In this document: positions 18,126 through 26,494 of the stretch, one piece after another | How the letters are laid out: each line of letters opens with the position of its first letter | Numbering within the stretch: position 1 is the first letter of the stretch | Origin: Geomonas agri | Lineage (GTDB): Bacteria > Desulfobacterota > Desulfuromonadia > Geobacterales > Geobacteraceae | DNA: 64,000 bases | Direction: 5' to 3' | Assembly: GCF_020179605.1 (NCBI RefSeq) | Contig: NZ_JAINZO010000001.1 | Coordinates: forward strand, 1,772,799-1,836,798 | Translations under genes and position numbers: made by a program | Notes under the pieces: model-generated | The model's database searches: none | What the model was told of the DNA's origin: nothing | What the model saw: only the letters and a program-made list of their open reading frames with translations

Positions 18126-18166
18126 ATAAAAAAGCACCCGCAGGATACCCCGCAAGTGCCTTGTCC
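18126..18166 (-). terminator. Terminator-like hairpin in the helicase leader
   Basis: On the minus strand GCACTTGC and GCGGGTGC pair (two G-U pairs) around a ten-base loop and are followed by TTTTTTATG, 21 bases before the helicase start. No gene ends just upstream on that strand, so it may be a transcription attenuator for the helicase rather than the end of another gene. Confidence 0.45.
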
Positions 18167-18448
18167 TCGAGATGTGTCGAGCCGCCCGCCCCGCAGCGCT
18201 CAACGCGGACTAGATATACCCAGATCCATGCCATGTTTCAAGCACTTTCTTCCAGCGTACCGCCGACATCCGGTCTCCCCAGGCATCTCGCACGTACCGC
18301 TTCCGCCCGGTGCGTACCCGTGTCATTCATCTCCCCCATGGCCAGATCAAAACGCGCGGCCATCGCAAAGTGATATACTGTCAGTGCATTGAAGGCACTG
18401 TCACAGCCGGGCATTTCCCGCGTAGAGATGTCACTGACGGAGGGGAAA

Positions 18449-19123
18449 ATGAAGGCCGGATTTATGCTGGTAGCCCTCGTACTGCATGGCGCCCCTCTCT
18501 GTGCCGAAACAAGCCGCATTCTTTGTCAGCACTCCACGATTACCGTCCTTGCCGAAACAAAAGCAATGTCGGATGTCGTATGTGAAGCTGTGCAAGTTGG
18601 TGGAGCCTTTCTCAAGTCCCTCGACCTGAACCTTCCCGATAACCTGACCATAACGCTTTCCAAGAAGTTGCCTAAAAACGGTCAACATGGATCGTTAGGA
18701 TACTACAACGCAACCCGCAATGAAATCTGGCTCCTGGATTACGAGACAGCATGTAATGCAGAACAGACCACGCCACTGTTTGGAATTCCCATGACCCCGT
18801 CCATCTGGCGCAGCCTCGTCATCCATGAAATCACACATGCTGCTACGCACAAGGAATTCACATCCGGGGTGCCGACATACTCCGCAAGTGAATACATTGC
18901 ATCCGTAGTTCAATTTTCGACGCTTCCTGGCGCGGATCAAGAAAAGATAAAAGGCAATTACCCTGGGATATCAGGTTTTACAAGCAGTGCAGAAATTTCA
19001 ATGATTTACTACATGCTGGAACCTACGAAGTTCATCGTAAATTCTTACCTGCATTTTTGCAGGCAAGGTAACGGAGCGAAGTTCGTGCGCAAGATCTTGC
19101 GCGAGGGGTTGCCCGACGATTAG
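18449..19123 (+). CDS. Exported HExxH zinc-metallopeptidase-like protein
   Basis: A 224-residue protein with an N-terminal signal peptide (MKAGFMLVALVLHGAPLCAE). The zinc motif HEITHAATH lies at about residue 131, with a possible third ligand in the following YSASEYIASV segment. It resembles the DUF6639-type predicted peptidases; the substrate is unknown. The frame is open from 18389, but GGAGGGG eight bases before the ATG at 18449 and the signal peptide decide the start. Base composition is lower in GC than in the flanking genes, which hints at transfer. Confidence 0.7.
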   Translation: MKAGFMLVALVLHGAPLCAETSRILCQHSTITVLAETKAMSDVVCEAVQVGGAFLKSLDLNLPDNLTITLSKKLPKNGQHGSLGYYNATRNEIWLLDYETACNAEQTTPLFGIPMTPSIWRSLVIHEITHAATHKEFTSGVPTYSASEYIASVVQFSTLPGADQEKIKGNYPGISGFTSSAEISMIYYMLEPTKFIVNSYLHFCRQGNGAKFVRKILREGLPDD

Positions 19124-19201
19124 CCAATGCAGGGATATCTTTTCAGCAAGCACCCGCGGGTGCTGGTTGCATCCAAATTCACGAGGGAAGGGAGGGACGG
19201 T

Positions 19202-19612
19202 ATGAAAAACCTTATGACAGCCGCGCTGGTCCTTTTAACAACCGCCGTGTTGATGGGCATGGGTAGCCTGGGGGGCGCCCCGGAGGGAGAGGTACCCAAA
19301 ACGGATGAGAACATCAAGGTGCAGCTTACCGACCGCTCCGGAATGAAAATGGAATTGACCAGGTTTTCTATGAACGGCAAGGTTTTCCTTGAAGGAAAAA
19401 AAGGGGCGGGAGACATGAGTGTCTTCTTCCACGACCTCAAAGAAATCGGCTTCGGCCCTGTCAGTGGCGATACGGTGCCAGCCGATTTGCTGCTTAAATC
19501 CGGGCGTCACCTCCAGCTGAGCGTACGCACGGGCGCCGTCTTCCATGGCGACACCGGAGACGGAGCCTACCAGATATCCGCACAGGACGTGAGCCGGGTC
19601 CAAATTCGCTAG
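19202..19612 (+). CDS. Small exported protein, unknown function
   Basis: A 136-residue protein with a signal peptide (MKNLMTAALVLLTTAVLMGM). The mature part is a small beta-rich domain (IKVQLTDRSGMKMELTRFSM ... GDMSVFFHDLKEIGF ... GAYQISAQDVSRVQIR) resembling periplasmic proteins found near AmrS or cytochrome genes, but I cannot name it. The start is the ATG after GGAGGGACGGT. It precedes amrS by 65 bases and may share its transcript. Confidence 0.7.
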   Translation: MKNLMTAALVLLTTAVLMGMGSLGGAPEGEVPKTDENIKVQLTDRSGMKMELTRFSMNGKVFLEGKKGAGDMSVFFHDLKEIGFGPVSGDTVPADLLLKSGRHLQLSVRTGAVFHGDTGDGAYQISAQDVSRVQIR

Positions 19613-19677
19613 CTCGAGGGGAAGGTCACGAAGCGAAACGAACCAGTGACGTGACACAGGAAGCGCCGGGAGGAGCC

Positions 19678-20688
19678 ATGAAAGAGGCACTGTTTTTCCA
19701 CCGGGAAGAAGGCAACGCGGTACGCTGCTACCTTTGCCGCTTCGGCTGCCACATAGCCGATGGCGCCCGTGGCATCTGCGCCGTGCGGGAGAACCGGCAC
19801 GGTACGCTCTACAGCCTGGTCTACGGCAAACTGTGCGCCGAGCATGTCGATCCGATAGAGAAAAAACCGCTCTTCCACGTCATGCCGGGTACCATGTCCT
19901 ATTCCATAGCCACGGTGGGATGCAACTTCCACTGCCGCCACTGCCAGAACTACACCATTTCCCAAATCGAGCGTGGCGCCCCCATCACGGGAACCGGGCG
20001 TTCCCCCTTGGAAATCGTACAAAGGGCCCGGGATACCGGTTGCCGTTCTATCTCCTACACCTACACCGAGCCGACCGTATTTTTTGAATTCGCCTACGAC
20101 ACAGCCATCCTTGCCAAAGAAGCCGGCCTGAGCAACGTTTTCGTCACCAACGGCTACATCAGCAAGGAAGCGCTCTCCATGATTGCGCCCTGCCTGGATG
20201 CGGCCAATATCGACCTCAAAGGCTTCTCCGAGAGCTTCTACCGGGACGTCGTCCATGCCCGTCTCTCCGAAGTCCTTGACTCCATCATCGAGTATCGCAG
20301 GCAGGGGATTTGGCTGGAGCTGACCACACTGATCATACCGGGGCTGAACGATTCCGAAGCCGAACTGCAGGGTATAGCGCAATTCATCGTCACGAACCTG
20401 GGCATCGACACCCCCTGGCACGTGACCCAGTTCTACCCTACCTACCAGTTGACCGACCGGCCACGGACACCGGTGGAGACACTGCGCAAGGCGCGTGACA
20501 TCGGTCGCGCCGCCGGCCTTAACTACGTCTACGAAGGAAACGTCCCCGGCGAGGGAGGAGAGAATACGTGGTGCCCCTCTTGCTCAGCGCTCTTGATCAA
20601 GCGTTACGGTTTTACAATCGACACCAACAGGATTCACAACGGGGCCTGCCCAGAATGCGGCGCCACCATAGCCGGCCTCGGCATCTGA
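19678..20688 (+). CDS. amrS: AmmeMemoRadiSam-system radical SAM enzyme AmrS
   Basis: A 336-residue radical SAM protein. The cluster-binding motif is CNFHCRHCQN (CxxxCxxC), preceded by the family's Cys-rich lead-in YLCRFGCHIADGARGICAVR and followed by SYTYTEPTVFFEF and ITNGYIS-like (VTNGYISKEAL) core strands. The C-terminal 45 residues hold two more CxxC pairs (CPSC, CPEC) that could bind zinc or another cluster. Members often sit with AMMECR1 and MEMO genes; neither is seen here, so the substrate is unknown. The frame opens at a GTG at 19651, but GGGAGGAGCC before the ATG at 19678 is a much better start. Confidence 0.92.
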   Translation: MKEALFFHREEGNAVRCYLCRFGCHIADGARGICAVRENRHGTLYSLVYGKLCAEHVDPIEKKPLFHVMPGTMSYSIATVGCNFHCRHCQNYTISQIERGAPITGTGRSPLEIVQRARDTGCRSISYTYTEPTVFFEFAYDTAILAKEAGLSNVFVTNGYISKEALSMIAPCLDAANIDLKGFSESFYRDVVHARLSEVLDSIIEYRRQGIWLELTTLIIPGLNDSEAELQGIAQFIVTNLGIDTPWHVTQFYPTYQLTDRPRTPVETLRKARDIGRAAGLNYVYEGNVPGEGGENTWCPSCSALLIKRYGFTIDTNRIHNGACPECGATIAGLGI

Positions 20689-20759
20689 AAACGAAACGGC
20701 AAGGCACGGGAAAGCGGGACGAACGGTTGCTGGTCATCTTGTAACCAAGGGAGGGACCT

Positions 20760-21248
20760 ATGAACCTGGAAATACACGACGTGAAAATCGAGTACCCCGA
20801 GGGATGCAACATCATCCTGGGCCAGACGCACTTCATCAAGACCGCCGAGGACCTGTACGAAGTCATCGCCACGACGGTGCCGCAGGCCCGCTTCGGGGTC
20901 GCCTTTACCGAGGCATCCGGCCCGTGCCTGATCAGGACCGAGGGGAACGATGAAGAGCTGGTCCAGGGGTGCGTGCAGGTGCTCAATGCCATAGGCGCCG
21001 GCCATGTCTTTTGTGTGCTGCTGCGCGACGCCTACCCCATCAACGTGCTCAACCAGATCAAGAACTGCCCGGAGGTGTGCCGGATTTACTGCGCCACGGC
21101 AAATCCGCTCCAAGTGATCGTTGCCTCGACCCTTCAGGGGTGGGGTATTCTCGGGGTCGTCGACGGGCTGCCGCCCAAAGGGGTGGAAACGGACGAGGAC
21201 CGGCAGGAGCGGCGCGACCTGCTGCGTCGTATCGGCTACAAGCGCTGA
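20760..21248 (+). CDS. Adenosine-specific kinase family protein
   Basis: A 162-residue protein of the adenosine-specific kinase / DUF355 family, known mainly from archaea and thermophiles. Recognisable parts are NIILGQTHFIKTAEDLYE, FGVAFTEASGPCLIRTEGND, the HVFCVLLRDAYPINVLNQIK stretch and the end GVVDGLPPKGVETDEDRQERRDLLRRIGYK. The family is small, soluble and found as multimers; the kinase role rests on ligand-bound structures and its partners are not settled. GGGAGGGACCT lies before the ATG. It is 71 bases after amrS and 78 bases before ftsH, so a three-gene unit is possible. Confidence 0.88.
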   Translation: MNLEIHDVKIEYPEGCNIILGQTHFIKTAEDLYEVIATTVPQARFGVAFTEASGPCLIRTEGNDEELVQGCVQVLNAIGAGHVFCVLLRDAYPINVLNQIKNCPEVCRIYCATANPLQVIVASTLQGWGILGVVDGLPPKGVETDEDRQERRDLLRRIGYKR

Positions 21249-21326
21249 GGGATCCAGTGGCGTGGCGAGAAACTGACAATCTGATGGGGCAGCATCCCGA
21301 GTGTTCAGTTCAGACATGGGTGGATC

Positions 21327-23216
21327 ATGAATGACACGAAGCAAGGCTCACCCCCCGATATCCCGAATTTCTGGAAGGTCGCACCGTTCCTGCTCGTTAT
21401 TCTGCTCGCGTCGCTATGGAACAGCACGTCCAACCTCAATGCCCCCCTGCGCCATGAGATCAACTACAGCCAGTTCATGGAGCAGCTTGGCGCGGGCAAT
21501 ATCAAATCGGTGGTCATCAGGAAGGAAACACTGAACGGCGAACTCCGCAGCGAGGCGAGCCTCACGCTGCAGGAAAGGGGAAAACCCGAGCAGGTGAAAT
21601 ATTTTCAGACCATACTTCCCGCGTTCCAGGGGGAGGGGCTGCTTGCCCGGCTGCAGGAACAAAAGGTGACCATCAGTATCGAATCCGCCGAACACGGTGC
21701 GGTGTGGCAGACGGTGGTGGCTTTGCTCCCCTGGCTGCTCATCATCGGTGTCTGGATAGTGATCCTGAGAAGGAACCAGCAGATACAGGGCGGCCCAGGG
21801 GGAATCTTTACCTTTGGGGCAAGCAAGGCCAGGCTCTATGACGTCAACAAGCCGAGCGTGACCTTCAATGACGTTGCCGGCATGGACAACGTTAAGCTGG
21901 AACTGAAGGAAACCATCGAGTTCCTGACGGACCCCTCCCGCTTTGAAAGGATCGGGGCGAAGGTTCCCAAGGGAGTGTTGCTGGTCGGTCCACCGGGGAC
22001 CGGCAAGACTCTGATTGCCCGCGCTACGGCAGGCGAGGCTGCCGTCCCCTTTTACAGCATCAGCGCCTCCGAATTTGTCGAGATGTTCGTGGGGGTCGGT
22101 GCCTCACGTGTCAGGGATATGTTCAAGAAGGCCAAAAGCACCCATCCGAGCATCATCTTCATCGACGAGATCGACGCGGTCGGCCGGACCCGGGGCACGG
22201 GGCTCGGCGGCGGACATGACGAGCGAGAACAGACTTTGAACCAACTGCTGAGCGAAATGGACGGTTTCGACCCGCACGAGGAGGTAATCGTTATGGCTGC
22301 GACCAACCGGCCCGACGTGCTGGACCCGGCGCTCCTCAGGCCGGGAAGGTTCGACCGCCATATCGTGATCGACCGGCCCGGCTGGAAGGAGCGTAAAGCG
22401 ATCCTCGACATCCATGTGCGGGGCAAGAAGCTGGCAGCGGATGTGGATCTGGAAACCCTGGCCAAGGGGACGCCGGGGATGACCGGCGCTGACCTCGAAA
22501 ACCTTGCCAACGAAGCGGCGCTGGTGGCCTTGAGGCAAGGGAAGGAGCTGGTGGACGCGCATGATTTCAGCGAGGCCAAGGACATCATCCTGATGGGGTC
22601 GGTCAAGGAGCTGACCATCAGTGACGAGGAAAAGCGGATCACCGCCTACCATGAGGCCGGCCACACCCTCGTCGCCTGGCAACTGCCGGGCGCAGATCCG
22701 ATCTACAAGGTCAGCATCATCCCCCGTGGCATGGCGATGGGGGTGACACAGCTTCTACCGGGGGAAGACCGCCACTATTATCCCCGCTCCTACCTGATGA
22801 ACCGGCTGAGCATCAGCCTTGCGGGCAGGGTCGCGGAGAAGATGGTGTACGCCGAGTTCAGCAGCGGAGCGCAGAATGACCTCAAAGACGCAACGGCGCT
22901 GGCCGAGAAGATGGTGGCGCAATGGGGGATGAGCGACAAGGTCGGCCCGATGAACCTCGGCCGCGGCGAAGAACATCCCTTCCTCGGCAGGGAGCTTTCC
23001 TTACCCAAGCGCTACAGCGAGGAAATGGCCTGGGTCATGGACCAGGAGATCCAGCAGATCATAAGGGAAGCGGAGGCAACTGCGACCAAGGTACTGGAGG
23101 AGAGGAGGCATACCCTCGATGCCCTGGCAGCGGCGCTGCTGCAGGAAGAGGTACTCGAGATGGCGGATGTGGAGCGGATACTGCGGGATTCTTCGCCGCA
23201 GGCACGCCTGGTTTAA
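21327..23216 (+). CDS. ftsH: ATP-dependent zinc metalloprotease FtsH
   Basis: A 629-residue membrane protease. Two membrane segments (about residues 16-33 and 130-148) enclose the periplasmic domain; then the AAA module with Walker A GPPGTGKT, Walker [12 protein letters not shown], the pore loop [10 protein letters not shown] and the second-region [23 protein letters not shown]; then the M41 peptidase with zinc motif HEAGH and the downstream ligand region. It degrades damaged or regulatory membrane and soluble proteins. Geobacter genomes usually carry a main ftsH near folP/glmM; this context differs, so this is likely a second paralogue. A terminator follows. Confidence 0.93.
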   Translation: MNDTKQGSPPDIPNFWKVAPFLLVILLASLWNSTSNLNAPLRHEINYSQFMEQLGAGNIKSVVIRKETLNGELRSEASLTLQERGKPEQVKYFQTILPAFQGEGLLARLQEQKVTISIESAEHGAVWQTVVALLPWLLIIGVWIVILRRNQQIQGGPGGIFTFGASKARLYDVNKPSVTFNDVAGMDNVKLELKETIEFLTDPSRFERIGAKVPKGVLLVGPPGTGKTLIARATAGEAAVPFYSISASEFVEMFVGVGASRVRDMFKKAKSTHPSIIFIDEIDAVGRTRGTGLGGGHDEREQTLNQLLSEMDGFDPHEEVIVMAATNRPDVLDPALLRPGRFDRHIVIDRPGWKERKAILDIHVRGKKLAADVDLETLAKGTPGMTGADLENLANEAALVALRQGKELVDAHDFSEAKDIILMGSVKELTISDEEKRITAYHEAGHTLVAWQLPGADPIYKVSIIPRGMAMGVTQLLPGEDRHYYPRSYLMNRLSISLAGRVAEKMVYAEFSSGAQNDLKDATALAEKMVAQWGMSDKVGPMNLGRGEEHPFLGRELSLPKRYSEEMAWVMDQEIQQIIREAEATATKVLEERRHTLDALAAALLQEEVLEMADVERILRDSSPQARLV

Positions 23217-23290
23217 GCCTCCCCGCCTCGGCCACACAATCCCCCCCTCCCGAAGACATGTCCCCCTCCAGATATGAGTGTCTGAACAAA

Positions 23291-23316
23291 CAAAGCCGCC
23301 CGGGTGGGCGGCTTTG
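23291..23316 (+). terminator. Terminator after ftsH
   Basis: Stem CAAAGCCGCCC / GGGCGGCTTTG with a short loop, 75 bases after the ftsH stop. Confidence 0.85.
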
Positions 23317-23398
23317 TCAAGGCAGGTGCGGTGCCGGTCGGGGTAAGGACCATTAGACCCAACTGCTCAGGTTCGAAGTGGGATCACGTCTTGAATTT

Positions 23399-24310
23399 TT
23401 AGATACTTTCAGTCGCTGCAGTATTAAAAATCTGAGTAAGTTCCGGCATATCAGGCCATATTTCATGTGCTTTTTTATAGCAGTCCAAAGCTTCATCTGA
23501 CAAACCTTGTGCTTTAAGCGCATTACCTAAATTGTAATAGGCCTGTGCAAAATCAGGTTTAATAGATAAAGCTTTTTTGTAATGAACGATAGCATCGTCT
23601 ATTTTCCCCATTTTGCTGAGGGTGTATCCCAAATTGTTATGTGCCTTTGAATAATCGGGATTTAGGCTAAGTGCACGCTGAAGACATTCCACTGCCTTTT
23701 CCAGATCATCCTTTTTCAGGTAAACCGTTCCAAGATTGAAGTGCGCCTCGTAGTAATCTGGGTTTAGCGTTACAGCTTGCCCGTATGACGTTATAGCCTC
23801 ATCCAACTCGCCCAAGTTGTTAAACAGGTTGCCTAAATTGAAATGGTCCTGAACAGTATTCGCAATAAGATCTCTAATCTTTTTAAAACATGCATTCGCC
23901 TTTTCAGGCAGGTTTAAGGAGTTGTATATGGACCCAATTCTGATGCAATAGTTGTAGTTATCCGGGTCGGCTTTCAAACATTTTTCAAGAAAGTCGACAG
24001 CTAGGTCTTTATCACCTTTATTCTGGGCGATCAGACCCAGACCAAGAAGGGCATCCGGCTGATTTGGCTCAATTTTAAGCACATTACCATAAATAGCCTC
24101 GGCCATATCCAATCGGCCCGCCCCCTGGTGTTCTACAGCGGTCATAATTGCCTTGGGAATGGTAACGGCCTCATCGCGAGGAATGGAACACGCTTCACGT
24201 AAACCGGACAATGCTTTAAATCTCTGACTTTCAATTAATTGCAAACAACAGAACTTGTATTTTTTACCACTTCCGCATGGACATTTAGCATTGCGACTAA
24301 TATTGGTCAT
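23399..24310 (-). CDS. SEC-C motif and TPR-repeat protein
   Basis: About 303 residues. The first 25 residues contain a SEC-C zinc motif (CPCGSGKKYKFCC), as found at the end of SecA and on many stand-alone proteins; six or more tetratricopeptide repeats follow (for example DHFNLGNLFNNLGELDEAI, YYEAHFNLGTVYLKKDDLEK, AHNNLGYTLSKMGKIDDAI). It probably acts as a protein-binding scaffold. Its GC content is clearly lower than that of nearby backbone genes. Start: the ATG at 24310 after GGGAAGGAAC; a further ATG 21 bases upstream has no good binding site. Confidence 0.85.
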   Translation of the reverse strand: MTNISRNAKCPCGSGKKYKFCCLQLIESQRFKALSGLREACSIPRDEAVTIPKAIMTAVEHQGAGRLDMAEAIYGNVLKIEPNQPDALLGLGLIAQNKGDKDLAVDFLEKCLKADPDNYNYCIRIGSIYNSLNLPEKANACFKKIRDLIANTVQDHFNLGNLFNNLGELDEAITSYGQAVTLNPDYYEAHFNLGTVYLKKDDLEKAVECLQRALSLNPDYSKAHNNLGYTLSKMGKIDDAIVHYKKALSIKPDFAQAYYNLGNALKAQGLSDEALDCYKKAHEIWPDMPELTQIFNTAATESI

Positions 24311-24523
24311 TTGTTCCTTCCCCTTTAGCATAGGTTTGAACTGTCACAAAAAGTTAACATTTTTAGCCTTGGCCATTCAACAGTAAAAGCTAATAGAAAT
24401 CAATTTTTTTCATTCATCCGCAAAAGTAATCCCCGACCTGAACAGAGTCACTCTGAATCACTGGTTTACGCTCGCACCACAGATAGAAAAGTTCCCTTTG
24501 CAACCCATGTGCACTACCATAAA

Positions 24524-24555
24524 GAAAAAAGGCTTACAGCATTGCGCTGTAAGCC
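24524..24555 (-). terminator. Displaced native terminator of tRNA-Arg
   Basis: On the minus strand GGCTTACAGC / GCTGTAAGCC with loop GCAAT is followed by TTTTTTC. It lies 10 bases beyond the tRNA-Arg 3' repeat at 24565-24601 and in line with the tRNA's direction. Before the element inserted it would have directly followed the tRNA gene now at 36094-36170. Confidence 0.8.
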
Positions 24556-24564
24556 CTTGTTTCT

Positions 24565-24601
24565 TTGGCGTCCCCGAGACGATTCGAACGTCCGACCCCT
24601 T
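24565..24601 (-). repeat. Left attachment site (37-bp tRNA-Arg 3' fragment)
   Basis: Identical over 37 bp to 36093-36129: it begins TTGGCGTCCCCGAGACGA and ends CGACCCCTT. It covers the acceptor 3' strand with CCA, the T arm and the last bases of the anticodon stem, and so is not a working tRNA. Confidence 0.93.
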
Positions 24602-24703
24602 ATGCACGGAGACAAGCTACGTCAACTATATGAAAACATTATCTTTCCATATAGAACAAGTATCGTAATAGCTGGAGCCTCTTAGCTCCCTATCTGCTGC
24701 TTT

Positions 24704-24724
24704 TATACCCAGTTTTATACCTAA
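24704..24724. repeat. Left arm-type site of the tRNA-Arg element
   Basis: TATACC-C-AGTT-T-TATACCTAA matches the 21-bp site at 36025-36045 at 19 positions; each holds TATACC twice, 12 bp apart. Nearby, AGCCTCTTAGCT (24676-24687) recurs inverted at 36046-36057. Paired repeats just inside each end are typical of recombinase arm sites. Confidence 0.6.
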
Positions 24725-24726
24725 CT

Positions 24727-25752
24727 TCAAGCACTATCTTCGCAGTCGTGTTGAGAGCTTGGCACCTCCAACACTTCTACAGCTTGTACCAACTTAACTG
24801 GGTTCAGGTGTGCATACCTCTCCGTGATCTGTACTGAACTGTGACCAAGCCACTCCTTAACGACCATGATATCTATCCCAGCGTTGAGCAACCTACTGGC
24901 GCAGGTATGCCGAAGAGCATGAAGCACGAACTCCTTATCACCACTTAGCCCCATCTCTGCCCTACACCACTGCCATGCTCTCTCCATCTCTGCTTTCGAT
25001 ATCGTAAAAGGCTTTACCTTGCTCACCTCCTGCCGCTGCTCCAAGATCATCCGTACCCTCTTCGTCATCGGTATGCTCCTGGGCCTATCTCCCTTATTGA
25101 TCCAAATGCTTATCAAGTTGCTGGTGTAGCTCACATCCTCATACTTCAGGTTCAGTAGCTCCGACAGCCTCAGACCGGTCCCAACCAAGACCTCAACCAT
25201 ATCAGCAGCATCCGTGTAATACGCTCTCTTACCTTGCTGCTCTGCTCCTTGTAGCAGCTCGATAACCTTTTGCTCCTCATCCCTGGTCAGCACCCGTATC
25301 CTTCCGTTACGTTCCTTCTTGAGCTTGATGTAGTCCACCTGGAGCCTGTAGTGCTTCATGATGGTCTTTAGGGTAGCAAGGTAGCGGTTGATGGTGGCAA
25401 CCGATACCCCTCTGCTCTCCAGCTTCCGTACAAGATCCGTAACGACATGATCTCCTACCGAGGATAAGACCACGTTCCCCATCTGCTCCAGGAGCATCTT
25501 TGCACGCTTATAGCTCCCGTATCCATCCTTGTTGCTAGACCACTTGGATGTATAGACATTTTCAATAGCATCCGACAACATCACCTTAGCTGCTTTCTGC
25601 TCCTTGGTTGCTCCTGATAGCACCCTTGCACGTTCCTTGGCCTCTACCTGCTTAGCTTCCTTCTTGGTGCATCTCCCTGTTGTCTTGAACGTTCTCTCCC
25701 CGTTGATAACGAAATCCATGTAGAACACCTTGCCTCTCTTGTACACTGACAT
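24727..25752 (-). CDS. Tyrosine recombinase / integrase (left end)
   Basis: A 341-residue phage-type integrase. An N-terminal SAM-like core-binding domain covers about residues 55-150; the catalytic domain shows the first Arg in GTGLRLSELLNLK, HALRHTCASRLL (HxxR), the H/W position in EWLGHSSVQITERYAHL and Tyr in that last segment. Start: the ATG at 25752 after AAGGAGGCAACAAA; the open frame extends seven codons further. It ends three bases from the left arm-type repeat and reads toward the left attachment site. It is unlike the second integrase at 34730, so the element carries two different recombinases. Confidence 0.92.
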   Translation of the reverse strand: MSVYKRGKVFYMDFVINGERTFKTTGRCTKKEAKQVEAKERARVLSGATKEQKAAKVMLSDAIENVYTSKWSSNKDGYGSYKRAKMLLEQMGNVVLSSVGDHVVTDLVRKLESRGVSVATINRYLATLKTIMKHYRLQVDYIKLKKERNGRIRVLTRDEEQKVIELLQGAEQQGKRAYYTDAADMVEVLVGTGLRLSELLNLKYEDVSYTSNLISIWINKGDRPRSIPMTKRVRMILEQRQEVSKVKPFTISKAEMERAWQWCRAEMGLSGDKEFVLHALRHTCASRLLNAGIDIMVVKEWLGHSSVQITERYAHLNPVKLVQAVEVLEVPSSQHDCEDSA

Positions 25753-25770
25753 TTTGTTGCCTCCTTGATA

Positions 25771-25804
25771 CACGAAGAGGAGCTTATAAGGCTCCTCTTT
25801 CGTG
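25771..25804 (-). terminator. Hairpin between the zinc-ribbon gene and integrase
   Basis: On the minus strand CACGAAAGAGGAGC pairs with GCTCCTCTTCGTG (one bulged base) around a seven-base loop. It lies directly before the integrase ribosome binding site, so it may end the upstream transcript or govern integrase translation. Confidence 0.6.
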
Positions 25805-25867
25805 TCGTTTATAGCTCACTTGGCTTCCATATTTGCCCTACAACAGGACTTTACACATCCCGACACA

Positions 25868-26053
25868 TTACCCCCTGCCTAACCTGATATAGAGCATCTT
25901 CAACAGCATCTCGCCACATGACTGACACATGATGCTCGGCGCACTCTCTTTAGCAGGTACGAAGACGTCCTTGACCACATCGACACGGCCAAAACGAACA
26001 GCATGTGCTGTCTCGTAGCTCCTCAATATCTTGTTGCAGTATTCACAACGCAT
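25868..26053 (-). CDS. Small zinc-ribbon-like protein
   Basis: A 61-residue protein starting MRCEYCNKIL with a second pair CQSCGEML, so CxxC-x38-CxxC, the pattern of a small zinc ribbon. Function unknown. GGAGGTGCGATC precedes the ATG. It is 13 bases after the gene at 26067 and likely shares its transcript. Confidence 0.65.
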   Translation of the reverse strand: MRCEYCNKILRSYETAHAVRFGRVDVVKDVFVPAKESAPSIMCQSCGEMLLKMLYIRLGRG

Positions 26054-26066
26054 GATCGCACCTCCA

Positions 26067-26417
26067 TCAGTACAGATAGTCGAACAACACCGCTGCTATC
26101 ATCGTTGGCTCCATGCTTTCCCAATAACCTCCTAACTTCTCACGGATCTCCTGACTACCATGCAGGTACACGCTGTTGATGGCGTGATGCTCTTTCCCCA
26201 TGTAGCTGTTAAACCCGATGTATCCCTTGCCTTGGTTGATGCTGAGCGTGTAGGTCCCAATACCGAACATGAAAGCATGGACCATATCACCTGGAGCATA
26301 AGGGATGTCGTAGCTGTTCCCCATGTAGCCAATGGTGCAGGTATTGTATGCCCTGTATGCCCCGTGGTGTCGGTAGCTGACTTTGATGACTGGCGTGATG
26401 TCTTGCATTGGTTGCAT
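26067..26417 (-). CDS. Hypothetical protein of the tRNA-Arg element
   Basis: A 116-residue protein not recognised. It is rich in Tyr, Gly and His (VSYRHHGAYRAYNTCTIGYM), with no signal peptide or membrane span, and looks like a small mixed alpha-beta domain. AAGGAGGTTGTC gives a near-perfect ribosome binding site, so it is surely expressed in some state of the element. Confidence 0.65.
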   Translation of the reverse strand: MQPMQDITPVIKVSYRHHGAYRAYNTCTIGYMGNSYDIPYAPGDMVHAFMFGIGTYTLSINQGKGYIGFNSYMGKEHHAINSVYLHGSQEIREKLGGYWESMEPTMIAAVLFDYLY

Positions 26418-26433
26418 GACAACCTCCTTAAAC

Positions 26434-26476
26434 GACGAAAGGGCGATACCTTGGATAGGTAGCCGCCCTTTTCGTC
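26434..26476 (-). terminator. Hairpin after the ArdC-like gene
   Basis: GACGAAAAGGGCGG and CGCCCTTTCGTC pair across a 17-base loop, 19 bases past the ArdC-like stop and just before the next gene's ribosome binding site. It has the same position and a similar CGAAA outer stem as the hairpin at 25771. Confidence 0.6.
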
Positions 26477-26494
26477 TCTGCTATGTTGATGATG

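Noticed and set aside
23317-23398. T-loop-like GGTTCGAA downstream of ftsH
   Set aside because: No cloverleaf can be drawn around it and no known RNA family fits.
24565-24601. tRNA-like sequence at the left end of the first element
   Set aside because: Only the 3' half of tRNA-Arg is present, so it is an attachment site and not a tRNA gene. The same holds for 55146-55200 and tRNA-Val.
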